Positions 1 through 10,364 of a DNA stretch of 64,000 nucleotides are shown here, one piece after another. Origin of the DNA: Diplonema papillatum (lineage: Eukaryota > Euglenozoa > Diplonemea > Diplonemida > Diplonemidae); NCBI GenBank assembly GCA_030068145.1, contig JAPJBO010000104.1, positions 310,001 through 374,000 on the forward strand, written 5' to 3'. The position numbers were made by a program, and so were the translations under genes. Numbering within the stretch: position 1 is the first letter of the stretch; the number at the start of each line of letters is the position of its first letter. A model generated the notes under the pieces. That model ran no database searches. It saw only the letters and a list, made by a program, of their open reading frames with translations, and was not told the DNA's origin.

Positions 1-1839
1 TAATGTGTCTTGTGCTGCTCGGATACTGGTTTGCGTTTCTGCTGTCTTTGTCTTTTTGCACTTGTCACATCTGTAATCTTTGGGGGTGCTTTTCTTGCAG
101 AAACTGTCCAGACATCCTTGAGCGGTGCTGGCCTGTATTGCGAGGATTGTCATGCTGTAGGGTTGATCTTCTGTTTTGATGTAGCCGCAGTTGTTGCAAT
201 GGATTGTTGTCGTCTGTAGGTGTAATAATTCGTTGAAGGCGTCGCTGCAGTTTGGTTGGCACGTGCGGTGTTCTTCGTTTTCGTTCGCTATCGCAGCGAG
301 TAGTTGAAGTAAGGCTTCTTCTAGGTCGTGTTGTTCTCCGTCGCCGAGGTGTGTGCCCATGTGCTCGAAGAGCCTTTGGACGACGTTTTGGGTTTTCCTG
401 CCGCTTATCCATTCGTTCACGTCTTGTGTGCATGGGCCTGTTTGGTGTTGTGGACAGTCGTTGTACTTGCGTATTTGATTTGACAAGTGTGTCGCTGCTA
501 TGAGGTTTAGCGACGCTTGCAGGAAGCAAGAGTTTCTTGTCGTGTATTTGTGAAGTTGCTGTGGGTGTTTCCGCTTCGTTTTGGCTGCTACTGCTGCGGC
601 GATGGTGATGGTTGCAACGAGGCTGGCTACTCGTTCCGTGACGGTTAATTCGGGTGTGGGTTGTGATGGAGAGTCAACGGAGGATGGTGATTCGCTCGGT
701 AAGTGGGCCGGGAAGAAGTTGGTTGGCCTGTGTTTGCCGGCGAACTCCGGTTCGTTGATGCGTGGTTGGCGTTTTTTGTGCCGGGCTACGCAGAATCCAA
801 GGAACGGCTTGAGCTGGCTGTGGAGTCGTGGCAGGTTGCCGAATTCCTCTGTGAGCCATGCGTTCCAGGGTGCGTATAGTACCCGTGGGTTGTGACCTCT
901 GTCGATCATGGCATATACGCTCCTCTGTATTTCTACACGCAGGTCTTGTAGGTGGTTCGTTTGTCGGATTGCTCGTATCAGCGAGCCCTTGAAAATCCCG
1001 CTCGCTTGCGCCTTGGGAGCCGTTGTTAAATGGTGGGTATAGCGGGTCCCGTAGTTTTTCGGTTGTATTGTGAGGCGGATGTGCGGTGCGTGGGGAGGAT
1101 CCGGACGTTCGACGCGTATCCGGACTCCGAGAAATACTACGTCGTCGTGTGCTGTAGTTGTGTTTTTGTACCGCATGTTGTAAAGGTGCTGCGGTGGTGG
1201 TGTGGTCCCGAAGTTGAGGAAGTCGTCGATGAAGCGGTAGGTGTGTGCGTGTGCCTTCGCTTCTTCGATCTTTCCTTCATCTACGAGGCTGTCTACGTAT
1301 GCTTTCTCGATCCGATAGCAGAAAAGGTTTGCTATATCCGAGCTAGCATTACCGCCCATAGGTATGCCGTCGGTCTGCCTGAGTACTTGATCGCCTTGTG
1401 CTATGTAGCTGTTACCGATAATGATTGCAAGTAGTTCTTTGACTGCTTCTCTGGAGTATGCGCGCTTCGTGTCGTTCGTCTGCCGACTGAAGGTGAAGGT
1501 TTTCTTGCCTTTCTGTTTCGCTCCACGTGTTAGGTTAGGGTTGCCGTTCTGTTCTTCGAATTCGAAAGCTTCTTCGATCGCTTCGCATACTTCTTCCACT
1601 ATCTTGTCCTGAGGTAGCCTTGTGTACATGTCCTCGAAGTCGTGTGTAGTTGGGATTTTGTATCGGAGGCGGGTGAGGTTCTGCTTTATGTGCAGGGTGA
1701 TGTCGTCTGGTCCTTCTGTAAACCATACACGTTTGATTCCTGTACGGCGGAAGTTGAGTTCGTCTTTTCGTTTGAGGGCTTTCATCACGCTTTTCAATAG
1801 GCCTGATAGTTGCCGCAGCCAGCGTGCTCGCGTTTTCCG
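1..1839 (-). CDS. Penelope-like reverse transcriptase fused to a USP-type deubiquitinase domain (partial)
   Basis: An uninterrupted minus-strand frame runs from 1839 (in-frame stop at 1840-1842) to the window edge, 613 codons; the first Met codon is at 1783-1785. RT motifs read in order: motif A DFEDMYTRLP (Asp at 1639-1641), motif B GIPMGGNASSDIANLF (from 1368), motif C YRFIDDF (DD at 1222-1227), then VVFLGVRIRV, followed by a thumb-like region. This pattern and the thumb resemble Penelope-like elements. After a Ser/Pro linker (about 600-720) comes a USP Cys box, NSCFLQASLN (Cys at 526-528), a GEQHDLEEALLQLL segment like the USP QQD box, and a zinc ribbon of two CxxC pairs (187-198 and 58-69). 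The USP His box would lie beyond the left edge. RT motifs before A are not visible, so the copy is probably 5'-truncated or begins in another exon. No GIY-YIG endonuclease is seen. Role inferred: retrotransposition, with possible removal of ubiquitin from host or element proteins. Confidence 0.8.
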
Positions 1840-3530
1840 TCACCTTCTTGCTCTAACCCCGTGGCAAAAAGATAAGAAAGGCAGGGCTGCACTCCGTCCG
1901 TAAGACAAAAAGACACAAAGCTGGTTGTCGTTGGTTAGTAGCACGCCCGCTTTTCGCACACACCGCTTTAACTCCAGCATCTCCAGTCCAACTCCACCGT
2001 GTAGATCTTGCGGGGGAGTGTTGCCTCGCGTTACTTTGGAACGTTTCGGGAGGACAGTGCCTTGTATCCGAAACGTCAGAACGTCGTTTCGCAACGAGCG
2101 AGTAAAGGATTATCGAAGCCACGACAACTGCCAGCCGGCCGTAAGGCTCAGATAGGCCGGCAGAATGCGGCAGGGCTAGACGGGAAAATTTGCGATGGAG
2201 GCGAAAAAAAGACGGGCGGGAGAAAGCAGAACAGTCAGATACGCCGCTAAGGGAAATAGAGATAAACGTCGGTTGACTATGTGTATGTTGGGCGAGCGAA
2301 GCTCCGCATGCACATCTCATGAGGGCTACTAGCCCCGTTTCGGAACAAGAAGGAGAAGTTGGGAGCCGTATGACTTTCAGGTTGACGCTTGCTGGACAGA
2401 TACTAAGGTTGTCAAGGGTGCCACTTTCTCGCGGGGAAACATGCGTTCTACGCGACAACATAAGGCGCACCTGCTTCACGGGCTTTTAGCGAACAGAAAG
2501 CTGGTCGAAAGCTGCCTGGTGGTCTTTCCCGAGTGACCGTGGGCCCCACAGAATTGGTGCACAACAGGTGAGTCGTACCCCCTGCAGAAGCAGCAAACAC
2601 TTCACATGTGATCACCCTTTTTTGCAACAAAAAGTAAAGATCGGCCCTCGAAAGGAGACCGACGCCGGTCTGCGACGGAAACCTCCAACTGGTGCAGCGC
2701 CCAACCCGTCTCCGGTAGTTGATGCGCGAGTCGTTGACGCGGAAAAACAGGCCTAGAACTTTTAGTAAAAGTATCGTAAACGGAGTTCCAGGCTTCTCTC
2801 GCTCTTTTCTCGCACGGCGCATGTGCGAAAAAGTACTCTGCAAAAGCTCGGTAGGAAAGAACGTCTATTCTACTCCCTGGCTGCGGCCCAGGGTGCACGT
2901 TTTACGGAAAACAATCTCGCTCCAGCAAGCTCGCTTTCTATCTTGTAGAACCTTCGGGCACCGTTGTCCACAACGCTTGCTGGCCATTGCGTTGTGCGCG
3001 ACCTTTACCAAACCCCCGGAGGATAATCGGCGAAGGAGAACCCGCTTTGCAGTAGTCTTCAGATGCCGTGACCATTCGACTGTCTGGACCATACCTGCGT
3101 CTCCGGCTCGACATGTCTCGGTGCAGACAGTTTGCCGAACAACTCTAGGCTCCCTCCACATTTCCGTGAACAGGTGTTCCACGGTTTTCCGGACGGGCAC
3201 AAACGGATAACGGGTGCCGCTTCCTTCCTAGGGAAACGGCGGTTCCGTCAGCTTTTGAAAACTCAGGAAGCCTGCCCACGTTGGGAAATTTCTCATCGCA
3301 TCGGGGAGGAAACCTGAAGTTGAGTTTGGCAGAACACTGGGGGGGCGGGAGGGGACCAGTGTCCGCACTTACTTTTAGGGGTCCCGTTCAATCAAACATA
3401 CTCCCCTCCTTTCACGTTTCGGTTGCCTCAGGGGCGGGTCGATTCTGGAGTCAACATCCCTTGCGAAAGTTGTGACAAACCAATCCTTTCCAGTGGTTCT
3501 TGGGGGACACGGTCTTGCAAGAAACAAGCC
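1840..3530. other. Intergenic spacer, no gene recognised
   Basis: Short frames exist on both strands, but none shows a domain, consistent codon usage or similarity to other parts of the window. No dispersed repeat family was recognised with confidence. The sequence next to the truncated RT frame may belong to the same element. Confidence 0.5.
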
Positions 3531-5921
3531 TCATCGAACGCGTTCATCCGAACACTCGTTCGCTCCGTTTGCGGGAGAGCCGGACTGCAGGCGGGAGTAG
3601 TACTTCTTGAAGCACTCGAAGTGGTCGAAGGCGTGCCGGATCCAGTTGAAGTTCGTGCCTCTCTTGCCGAGCTCCGCCCATTCTGAGACAGTGTCCGACA
3701 GCTGCCCATCAAAGCTCGCGTGCACAAAGTTCGAGTACACGTTCAGCATGCAAGCAATCGGCACGAACGTGTAGCAGTCGCACAGAAGGTCGGACACTTC
3801 CTTTTCTCGCTGCGTTTCGTCTATCCCCTCACTCAGCCCACCGGCGGTCTCCAGATACGCCGCAATAACACGCCTCAGGAACACGTCGACCTGCTCCATG
3901 TTGAAATCCACTTCGCCATGCGAAATCTGCAGCTCAAGGCTCGAGATCAGCTTCGCAAAGTCGTAGACCGCAAGACTCGGTCCGCTCCACTCGACGTCAA
4001 TCAACGTCACTTTCGTCGGATTCGCGAGGTTGTCGACGATCGCATTGGACAGGTTCAAGTCGAAGTGCGAGTACACCAGCCGAGTGCTCTGCATTGATCG
4101 CAATCCCGCGTGCACTGTCTTCTTCACCGACTCGATGTCAATGTACTGCAGGAACTCTTTGTAGAATCCCGACCATTGCTCACTGCGTGACAGACCCGAC
4201 TTCTCGGTGAAGATCACCGCACGTCGGCGCCAGGTCTCAAGAACCGTGTAGAGAAGAAGGTCGCTCGATGCGGCGGGGCCGAAGTGGTAGTCTACGAGAC
4301 TCTTTTTGAACGACTCGTTGCGCATGACCGCGTGCAGGTCGGCGAGGCTCCTTCCCACGCAGGAGAACATGGCCTCGCAGTCGGTGTCCACGCTCTGCAT
4401 CGCCTTCAGCAACGTGTAGCCACTCACCCATTCTTCGACTCTGCCGAGGTGCCGCTCGCAGCCGTAGTACGAGGCTGTGATGTTCTTGTATATCATCGGG
4501 CCCAGACCGAGGTCTGATAGCTGCCGAGCCGCGTTTCCGACGAAGTTCGCTTCGTCGTGCAACAGCCGGCTTGGCTTTCTCGGGTTGGAGAAAGTAAGCA
4601 CCACCCGCCTGGCGGATACACGAGGGTATTTGGCGTCGGGAATGCTGAGCTTGGCTGTCTGCGGGTTGACAGTCAGCTTCACGTCGACGTCCGAAGGCGA
4701 GACGCCGCCGCTCGCCCAATCTTCGAAGGTCTCCGCGCAATACCGCTTGAGGCCCTCGGTATCCGACATCAGCCCCGCCACGTCTTCGCGGGCTGTTCTG
4801 CGGCCAGCATGGCTGCTGAAAAGCTCGTTCATCCTGTTCAAGAAGCCGTCGACTCCCTTGTACCCGGGGAACACGTTGCAGTCGACGACGAAGTGCTGCT
4901 TGGTGTCCTTGTGGATCAGCAAGTCAAAGCCAAAGAGCTCGATGTTCCACTCGCTCGCGAAGGCCGTCCGCAGCACCGCGACGACGGCGGGGTCTAGGCA
5001 GTCGTCGATGGCGTCGCCTCCGTGCTCCAGCAGCTCCTGGCACGCAACCACCCCCTTCCGCCGGGTGAGCAAATTCGAGTAAAACACGACGTACCCGGGA
5101 CACGCCCCGCCCTCCATCTCAGGGGTGGAAACCGTGACGTATTCGCCTTCCATTTCGCGGGCGAATTCGCGGAGGGAGTCAGGCGTGGGCCGGTCGACGT
5201 TCGGGAGAGACGGCCGCTTTCCGATGAATACGCGGTCTCCGATTACGTACACTTTGTACACGATCCCGTTGTGCGGCACGTAGTGCTCCACCGAGAAGCC
5301 ATCGTTCGAGTGTTCGCTCGACTCCGTGAAGCGGACGAGGCCTGGCAAGTCGAATACAAGCCCCATTCGCTTGCAGTCCGTCGACTTCGGCTTCACGACG
5401 ACGGGGAAGGGAGGCATGCCTTCGAGCTCCGGCGTCGTTCGGCTGTATATGCACCATTGCGGCGCGGCGCAGGGGGGGCGGCCGACGGTGATGAGGCTGG
5501 TGACCACGCAGGTGCGCTCGAGGATTCGGGTCATGGCCTTGCGCGTAGTCAGCTGGATTTCGCAGGCGAGCGGGATCAGATTTCTCTTCTCGAACTCTTC
5601 CTTGTGCTTCTCCGTGAGCTCGGTGTAGTGCCGCTTGCACGCATCGAGAGCCGGGTCTGTGTCCGTGCCCAGTGCCTGGTGCATTTTCGAGACAACGACA
5701 TCCGGCAGCACATCCAGCGCCTCCCACTGGTCGCACAGGTTGCGATGCACGTCCATCGCAGTTATCTCGACCTTCCCCCCCACTCCGCCTTCGCTCGCTT
5801 GGTCCGCCTCCTTCAGCTTCCCGTTGCGGTCGACGGCAAAAACGGTGCACAGCCGCAAGACCGGGGGGCGTCCGAAGTGCCCGACTGTCCTCGCTCCGCC
5901 ATCGGGTGACGCCGCCTGCAT
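3531..5921 (-). CDS. ITPK (inositol polyphosphate kinase) fused to a choline/ethanolamine-kinase-like domain, copy 1
   Basis: An intronless 796-residue frame starts at ATG 5919-5921. Residues about 20-370 match inositol-tetrakisphosphate 1-kinase: FPVVVKP (Lys177), EHYVPHNGIVYKVYV, GKRPSLP (235-240), FGFD (Asp333) and VVDCNVFPGYKGV (Asp347, Asn349). These keep the Asp/Asp/Asn metal ligands of ITPK ATP-grasp enzymes. Residues about 440-770 resemble choline kinases: EEWVSGYTLL, the Brenner-type HFDLNLSN (His619, Asp621, Asn626) and LIDVEWSG (Asp642). The predicted product is a cytosolic bifunctional enzyme phosphorylating an inositol phosphate and a small alcohol such as choline or ethanolamine; the exact substrates are unknown. 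No signal peptide or membrane segment is seen. Being intronless beside a spliced gene suggests retrogene origin, but no poly(A) relic was found. The long plus-strand frame at 5022-5909 is its antisense shadow. Confidence 0.87.
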   Translation of the reverse strand: MQAASPDGGARTVGHFGRPPVLRLCTVFAVDRNGKLKEADQASEGGVGGKVEITAMDVHRNLCDQWEALDVLPDVVVSKMHQALGTDTDPALDACKRHYTELTEKHKEEFEKRNLIPLACEIQLTTRKAMTRILERTCVVTSLITVGRPPCAAPQWCIYSRTTPELEGMPPFPVVVKPKSTDCKRMGLVFDLPGLVRFTESSEHSNDGFSVEHYVPHNGIVYKVYVIGDRVFIGKRPSLPNVDRPTPDSLREFAREMEGEYVTVSTPEMEGGACPGYVVFYSNLLTRRKGVVACQELLEHGGDAIDDCLDPAVVAVLRTAFASEWNIELFGFDLLIHKDTKQHFVVDCNVFPGYKGVDGFLNRMNELFSSHAGRRTAREDVAGLMSDTEGLKRYCAETFEDWASGGVSPSDVDVKLTVNPQTAKLSIPDAKYPRVSARRVVLTFSNPRKPSRLLHDEANFVGNAARQLSDLGLGPMIYKNITASYYGCERHLGRVEEWVSGYTLLKAMQSVDTDCEAMFSCVGRSLADLHAVMRNESFKKSLVDYHFGPAASSDLLLYTVLETWRRRAVIFTEKSGLSRSEQWSGFYKEFLQYIDIESVKKTVHAGLRSMQSTRLVYSHFDLNLSNAIVDNLANPTKVTLIDVEWSGPSLAVYDFAKLISSLELQISHGEVDFNMEQVDVFLRRVIAAYLETAGGLSEGIDETQREKEVSDLLCDCYTFVPIACMLNVYSNFVHASFDGQLSDTVSEWAELGKRGTNFNWIRHAFDHFECFKKYYSRLQSGSPANGANECSDERVR

Positions 5922-6058
5922 CGCTGCCCTCTTCGCGCGTAGGGGGTCACGCTACGCCTTTTGTTCTTTTGCACCTCCTCGTCGAGCCGCCCCAGAATAA
6001 CTTTTTTGCCGCGCGCCCCCTCCTGTGTCGAGAGGAATTGCGGCTCTTCCGGCGTTTG

Positions 6059-6140
6059 GAGTTCGAGTTCATTTGAGATTCCGGAATCTTAGGGTCTCCG
6101 TGTGACCTTTGCTAAATGGGTTCTCTTAGAGCAAGTAAGG
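6059..6140 (+). repeat. Dispersed repeat S, copy 1
   Basis: Carries GTTCGAGTTCATTTGAG, a TTAGGGTCTCCGTGTGACC segment and GGGTTCTCTTAGAGCAAG. The same order recurs at 56561-56655. Confidence 0.6.
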
Positions 6141-6534
6141 ACTATGTGGGCGCGGTTGATGCCAGCTTTTTGCTACGTGAACGTCACTTTTGCCGCACTT
6201 TCGTTGAAGGTGCAACCCTTGTCGCTCTCAACTGTTGTTGGAAAAACTTTATCGCCCCCTCTCGTGTCTCGTTCTGGCCCTGCGTACGCGCGCCCATGAT
6301 TTTCTTTCGACTACCCTCGCGTTCTATCTGTCGTTTCAACCGTCTCAGGTACATGCGGGCACACTGCTTCGAACGGGAGCTTTTTTGTGTGCGTCAATTT
6401 GCCACGGGGCGATAAACGGTGTTCGCGATCACCAAAGAGGACAGATTTTCCAGTGAAGACGCTCAAGCACTGCTGTCCTGAGGGTGCGACTAACGCTCAG
6501 CTGGAAACGCTGCCTCGCACTCAGGCCTTGCGTT

Positions 6535-6625
6535 CCGCACGGAATTCCGCACGTGAATAAAGTGTGATTTTCCGTACGTACGGAATTCCGTACGTGTTTC
6601 CGCACGTGTCTTCCGCATGTGTGAT
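6535..6625. repeat. Cluster of short palindromic TTCCGYACGTG units
   Basis: At least six variants of TTCCGCACG or TTCCGTACGTG lie within 90 bp, some joined as CGTACGTACGGAATTCC palindromes. Further copies occur near 6760-6775. Confidence 0.6.
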
Positions 6626-6999
6626 GCGGATGTGAGCCCAAACATGGCAAGTTGTGGCAGGCTCTCCCTAACTGGTGCACCCTGGACCCTCTACAGCTTG
6701 TACCACTCCTGCATGAAACTCGGAAAAGTTTTTTTCTCCGCTTTTTGGACCTTTTCCGCACGTTCCGCATGTGAATTAAATTTGAGCCTAAAAGCATCGG
6801 AAGCCATGCTCGCACTCAAACAACCGCATTAGTCGGCTGGCAGCAGGCAACCTGACAGGTAAACGCGTAAAAGACGATGGATCCAGGCGGAGAAGACACA
6901 CAGCAGCAAGGTCAAGGCAGAGAAGCTAGGTGCGTAAAAAATGGCCAGGTGGACACGGCTCGTGGCAGGGTGAAGAGCCGGCGAAACAGAATGAAAAGG

Positions 7000-7309
7000 G
7001 GATTGCAAGAACGTGCTTGGAACGGGTATGTGCTCAACACCGCACTGGTCCCGTCTGCGCCGTGTTTCGGTCCTTTAAGCCACAAACACACAAGGCGGAC
7101 CATCAGCGTGGAACCTGAGTGTCTGCAGACAGGACTGCGGTGTGAGTCTGCTCTGTCAGGCGGCTGTTCATAGCTCGTCACAGCCAGGACCACCCGTGCT
7201 ACTAGAGCACAGGCGAATCCGTCACAGGGAGAAGGCCCCTACAACCGTGTCTGAGCAAACAGTTAAAAAACTCAGGGCACTCGCCCTGATTGTGACTGCG
7301 ACTCGCTAG
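7000..7309 (+). repeat. Dispersed repeat A, copy 1 (longest)
   Basis: A roughly 310-bp unit runs from GATTGCAAGAACGTGCTTGG to GACTGCGACTCGCTA and includes GTTTCGGTCCTTTAAGCCAC and CTGAGTGTCTGCAGACAGGAC. Related copies occur near 10.25, 25.0, 26.5, 33.0, 41.3, 54.7, 56.9 and 63.1 kb, all in the same orientation. No coding potential is conserved between copies, so it is probably a non-autonomous retroposon or MITE; its ends are not certain. Confidence 0.75.
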
Positions 7310-8800
7310 GCAGCACTGACTTCTCTTCTAAACGAAACGAAAGGGGAGGGGGGGGGGGGGTGTTTCCGAGGGGTTTGCCTCGCCCTTCCGAAAACCGGGG
7401 AAAAAAACACCATCACACAAAGCCAGCGTGCCATGTTGAAGGTCTTGACAGAAACGCTGCGAAGCACTGGGACACAGGCTTTTTTTGGGGTCGGCAAAGC
7501 GCGGAAAAAAGCCGTAATTCTACTCACGACCGTGCTTCGTTGTGGGCCACCACTGCTCTCTTCCTGCGTGAGGATCGCGAATCAATGCCTGGGGGGGCCT
7601 GGGGCAGCTTTTCACGGATGAAGCAGCTCGATGGCTGCCTGCTACACTGTTGCGCAAGGTCACTCCCACGTGAGTACGAGACGACCGCAGGCGTGCAAAT
7701 TTGTTGCATTAGTGTGTGGGCCTGTGAAGCGTGAAGATGCCTCTCGCGCTGCTCCCCTTGAGGTTCCTGGCTCATGCCAAAGCGCCGCCGCCCGGGTTAA
7801 GGGACAGGGAGGCTGTTCGGAGGGGTCACCACCCACCGTTCGCGGGCTTCGTTACTTCACTGCCCCCGGCTCTCCCCGGCCTTCGTGTCGAATTTGTTGC
7901 ATTAGTGTGATTGTCAGACCTTCGACTACCCTGAGCAACGAACTACGCACACTCCGTGTCTACGCCACAGCAGATGGAACGCGCTTGTTGCGCCGCCGCG
8001 GGGGCGGCCTACGAGTGGATGTTACGTTGACATGTTGACGACCACAGGCAGTGCAAAGTGCACCGGGTTCCCCCACGGTGCGATCGAGAACGCTGCAAAC
8101 TCAGAGGCTTACGATTCGCCGCAAAACAGAACCCCCCACGGCACTACCCCCCCGATCCGCAGGAAAGAAAAAAGAGAGGACATCGCAGCAGACGAGGGAC
8201 AAAAATGGTTCCGGACAGAAAGGCGGCCTGAACCCGGGGAAAGCTTCTGCATCCCAGGAATTCACGCATCAGCAAACCTTGGCAAGATGTCGGAGGACGT
8301 GGCCACGAACAGGGTGCGGGTGGAGGTGGTGCTAGCCGCGCAGCCAGCGCGACACCTCGTTGCCTGGACTGACGGCTCCGTCGTAGAATGAAACCACACT
8401 ACAAAAGGTGAGTGAAACCACCCTGCTTGCGAGTTGTGCAGACCGTTCTTCCAGGGGGCTGATTCCCGGAGGGTGCGTACGCATTGGCTACACCATTTCG
8501 CCAGTCGGTATTGAGCTGACGAAACTTTGCATTTGCTTCAATGACCCGAGTACGTAAAAGACGCACACGTGCGCATACACAGAGGGGTACTGCACTTCGT
8601 TTCGACGGAACGCTGCCAACCACGCACGCTTTATCCGTCCCACAAAGGGATCCCGCCCCACCCACAGCCTCAGGGGGAAACCTGCGTGTTGTGGGTTGCA
8701 CAACTTTTCCCTTCGTCCTTCGCAAATGGCGGCCGACCGCGAGTGATTTCCAAGGCAGGTGCTCATCATTTGAAGAAATAGGGGGTGGTGAGGAGGGTCA
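7310..8800. other. Spacer without recognised gene
   Basis: Contains a run of G at about 7343-7360 and short frames with no domain. Nothing else can be supported. Confidence 0.4.
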
Positions 8801-8804
8801 CAGA

Positions 8805-8807
8805 AAC

Positions 8808-8849
<42 letters not shown>

Positions 8850-8950
8850 AGAGTGCTTGCGGAAGAGAAAAAGTACTCGGAGGGGCCGCCTGGTACTTAT
8901 TCGGACGGAGGCTAGAGGGGGGAGAAACAGTACAACTAGAAGGTGGGTCC
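8805..8950 (+). repeat. GA microsatellite next to a partial repeat K
   Basis: About 16 GA dinucleotides at 8813-8846 are followed by GTACTCGGAGGGGCCGCC and GGAGGCTAGAGG, the left part of family K. The pairing of a GA tract with this family recurs elsewhere. Confidence 0.6.
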
Positions 8951-8985
8951 GTTCTTTCTTTACTTCTTTTTTGCCCTTCGGTACC

Positions 8986-9236
8986 AGGTAAAGCCTACCA
9001 CACGGGAGTCAAGCTTCACGTGTTCGGCGTACTGCAGAGCCACGGGCCTTCTGGTCAAGTAGCTACCGATTTCCCCAAACTAAAGAATCAAGGGGCTTGG
9101 CGCTTGCGCTGAACACAAGCTCGTCGAGACAGGGCAGAGCGGACGGGGTTGTGGCACTGTGCTGCCTCCGACTCAAGCTTTGCAAGCTATGGTTGACCGT
9201 CACTTTCCTGGACCCGGGGCGGCCTTTTTTTCCTTT
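8986..9236 (+). repeat. Dispersed repeat C, copy 1
   Basis: A roughly 250-bp unit begins ACCAGGTAAAGCCTACC, contains AAGCTTCACGTGTTCGGCG and GAACACAAGCTCGTCGAGAC, and ends at a T-rich tract. It is closely similar to 16366-16660 and 18564-18850. Confidence 0.8.
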
Positions 9237-9423
9237 TTTTCCTTTTTTGCCCAACGCCTACGCTCGGAGCTAAACCCAGAGTCTTTCTTCCTGTGTTTCG
9301 TGCAGGGTTACAGCACATCTCCTTTCAGACTAGCAACGGGTGGCCTCCTCGAGTACTTCCTCACAGCGAGAACACGCTTGTGCCGCCGGGTGCGAACTGG
9401 CTGCACAAGCGTATTCTGGCCGA

Positions 9424-9502
9424 GTCCGCTCGCAATTTTGTTGGATGGTGAGCGGATCTGGTGCCGTAGACCCGGGTTCAATCCCGGCGGCGGGACGTTT
9501 TT
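9424..9502 (+). tRNA. tRNA-like sequence, probably a degenerate tRNA or tRNA-derived SINE head
   Basis: A 73-base stretch (9424-9496) has a consensus B box GGTTCAATCCC with TTCAA exactly at tRNA positions 54-58. Its ends pair at acceptor positions 2-71 to 7-66, with G-U pairs at two of the six. A T5 tract (9498-9502) follows, as in a Pol III terminator. The T stem has two mismatches and the anticodon arm is poor, so this is unlikely to be a working tRNA. Confidence 0.35.
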
Positions 9503-9781
9503 CCGTTTTAGTCAGGTGGATGCACAAGCGTATTCTGGCCAAGATCATGCGTGTGCACCTCGCAAAGTGACAGAACTTTGACGTCTCCGTCCAAATTGTG
9601 ACAGCAGGTACACACTTTCAGATAAACAAGACCACCGACGATTTCCGTTTTCGTCAGGTGGATGCACAAGCGTATTCTGGCCAAGATCATGCGTGTGCAT
9701 CTCGCAAAGTGACAGAACTTTGACGTCCGTCCAAATTGTGACAGCAGGTGCACACTTTCAAAAAAACAAGACCACCGACGG
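9500..9781 (+). repeat. Tandem duplication, 142-bp period, two units
   Basis: Units 9500-9641 and 9642-9781 are nearly identical from TTTCCGTTTT to GACCACCGACG and share GTATTCTGGCCAAGATCATG. A fragment of the unit also lies at 9401-9422. Confidence 0.9.
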
Positions 9782-10224
9782 GTGGACCGGTTTACGTACT
9801 CAAAATATCCCAATACTCGAGAATCCATCAGAAAGCCCGGTGATCTTCCGATAAAAGGCTCCCGAAAAAGCACGACGAGGGGTTGCTTCTTGCTTTTTTG
9901 GGTACGTTGCGCTTCACCATCTACCCCTCTCATGGATAGAACCCTCACCTTGGCGCTTTGCGGAGGAGGACCCTGTAAAGAGGACACGTCATCGCTCGTT
10001 GCAACACAACGCAGCACATGTCCCGCACGGGCAGCAGACACTGGAGCGCCGGAATTGCTGCAGTGCTGGGCAGTGACGCCGACGCCTGAAGGTACTGGTC
10101 CAGGAGGGGGGCTCAGTGGAAATGAGCTACTGTCGGGACAAGACCTCAGCGGGGAAAGGGGCTACTCTTTCCGTCCGAACGACATCTCCTCGCACCTCCC
10201 TCTTCGGCGGTTGCTCGAGTCACG

Positions 10225-10345
10225 GGCGCATTAGGCAGATCCTCGCCACCGTGGAACCTGAGTGTCTGCAGACAGGACGGCGAAAGCCGTCCAGTTCGCC
10301 AGGTGGCTGGTCGCCGCTCATCACACATGCTACGAGGGCACTGAA
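10225..10345 (+). repeat. Dispersed repeat A, partial copy
   Basis: Shares GTGGAACCTGAGTGTCTGCA (10251-10270) and the downstream TGCTACGAGGGCAC part with the copy at 7000-7309. Confidence 0.65.
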
Positions 10346-10364
10346 GGGAGGGTGAAGAAGGGTG

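Larger units (their letters stand above)
5922..6999. other. Spacer upstream of the ITPK fusion gene
   Basis: The presumed promoter region of the minus-strand gene at 3531-5921 lies here, but no TATA box or other motif stands out. The span contains repeat S and a cluster of short TTCCGYACGTG units, listed separately. No coding region is supported. Confidence 0.45.

Noticed and set aside
1853-2479. 208-codon minus-strand frame just upstream of the RT-USP frame
   Set aside because: Considered as the missing RT N terminus, but no RT motif 1 or 2 or other domain is visible.
5022-5909. 295-codon plus-strand frame
   Set aside because: Antisense shadow of ITPK fusion copy 1.
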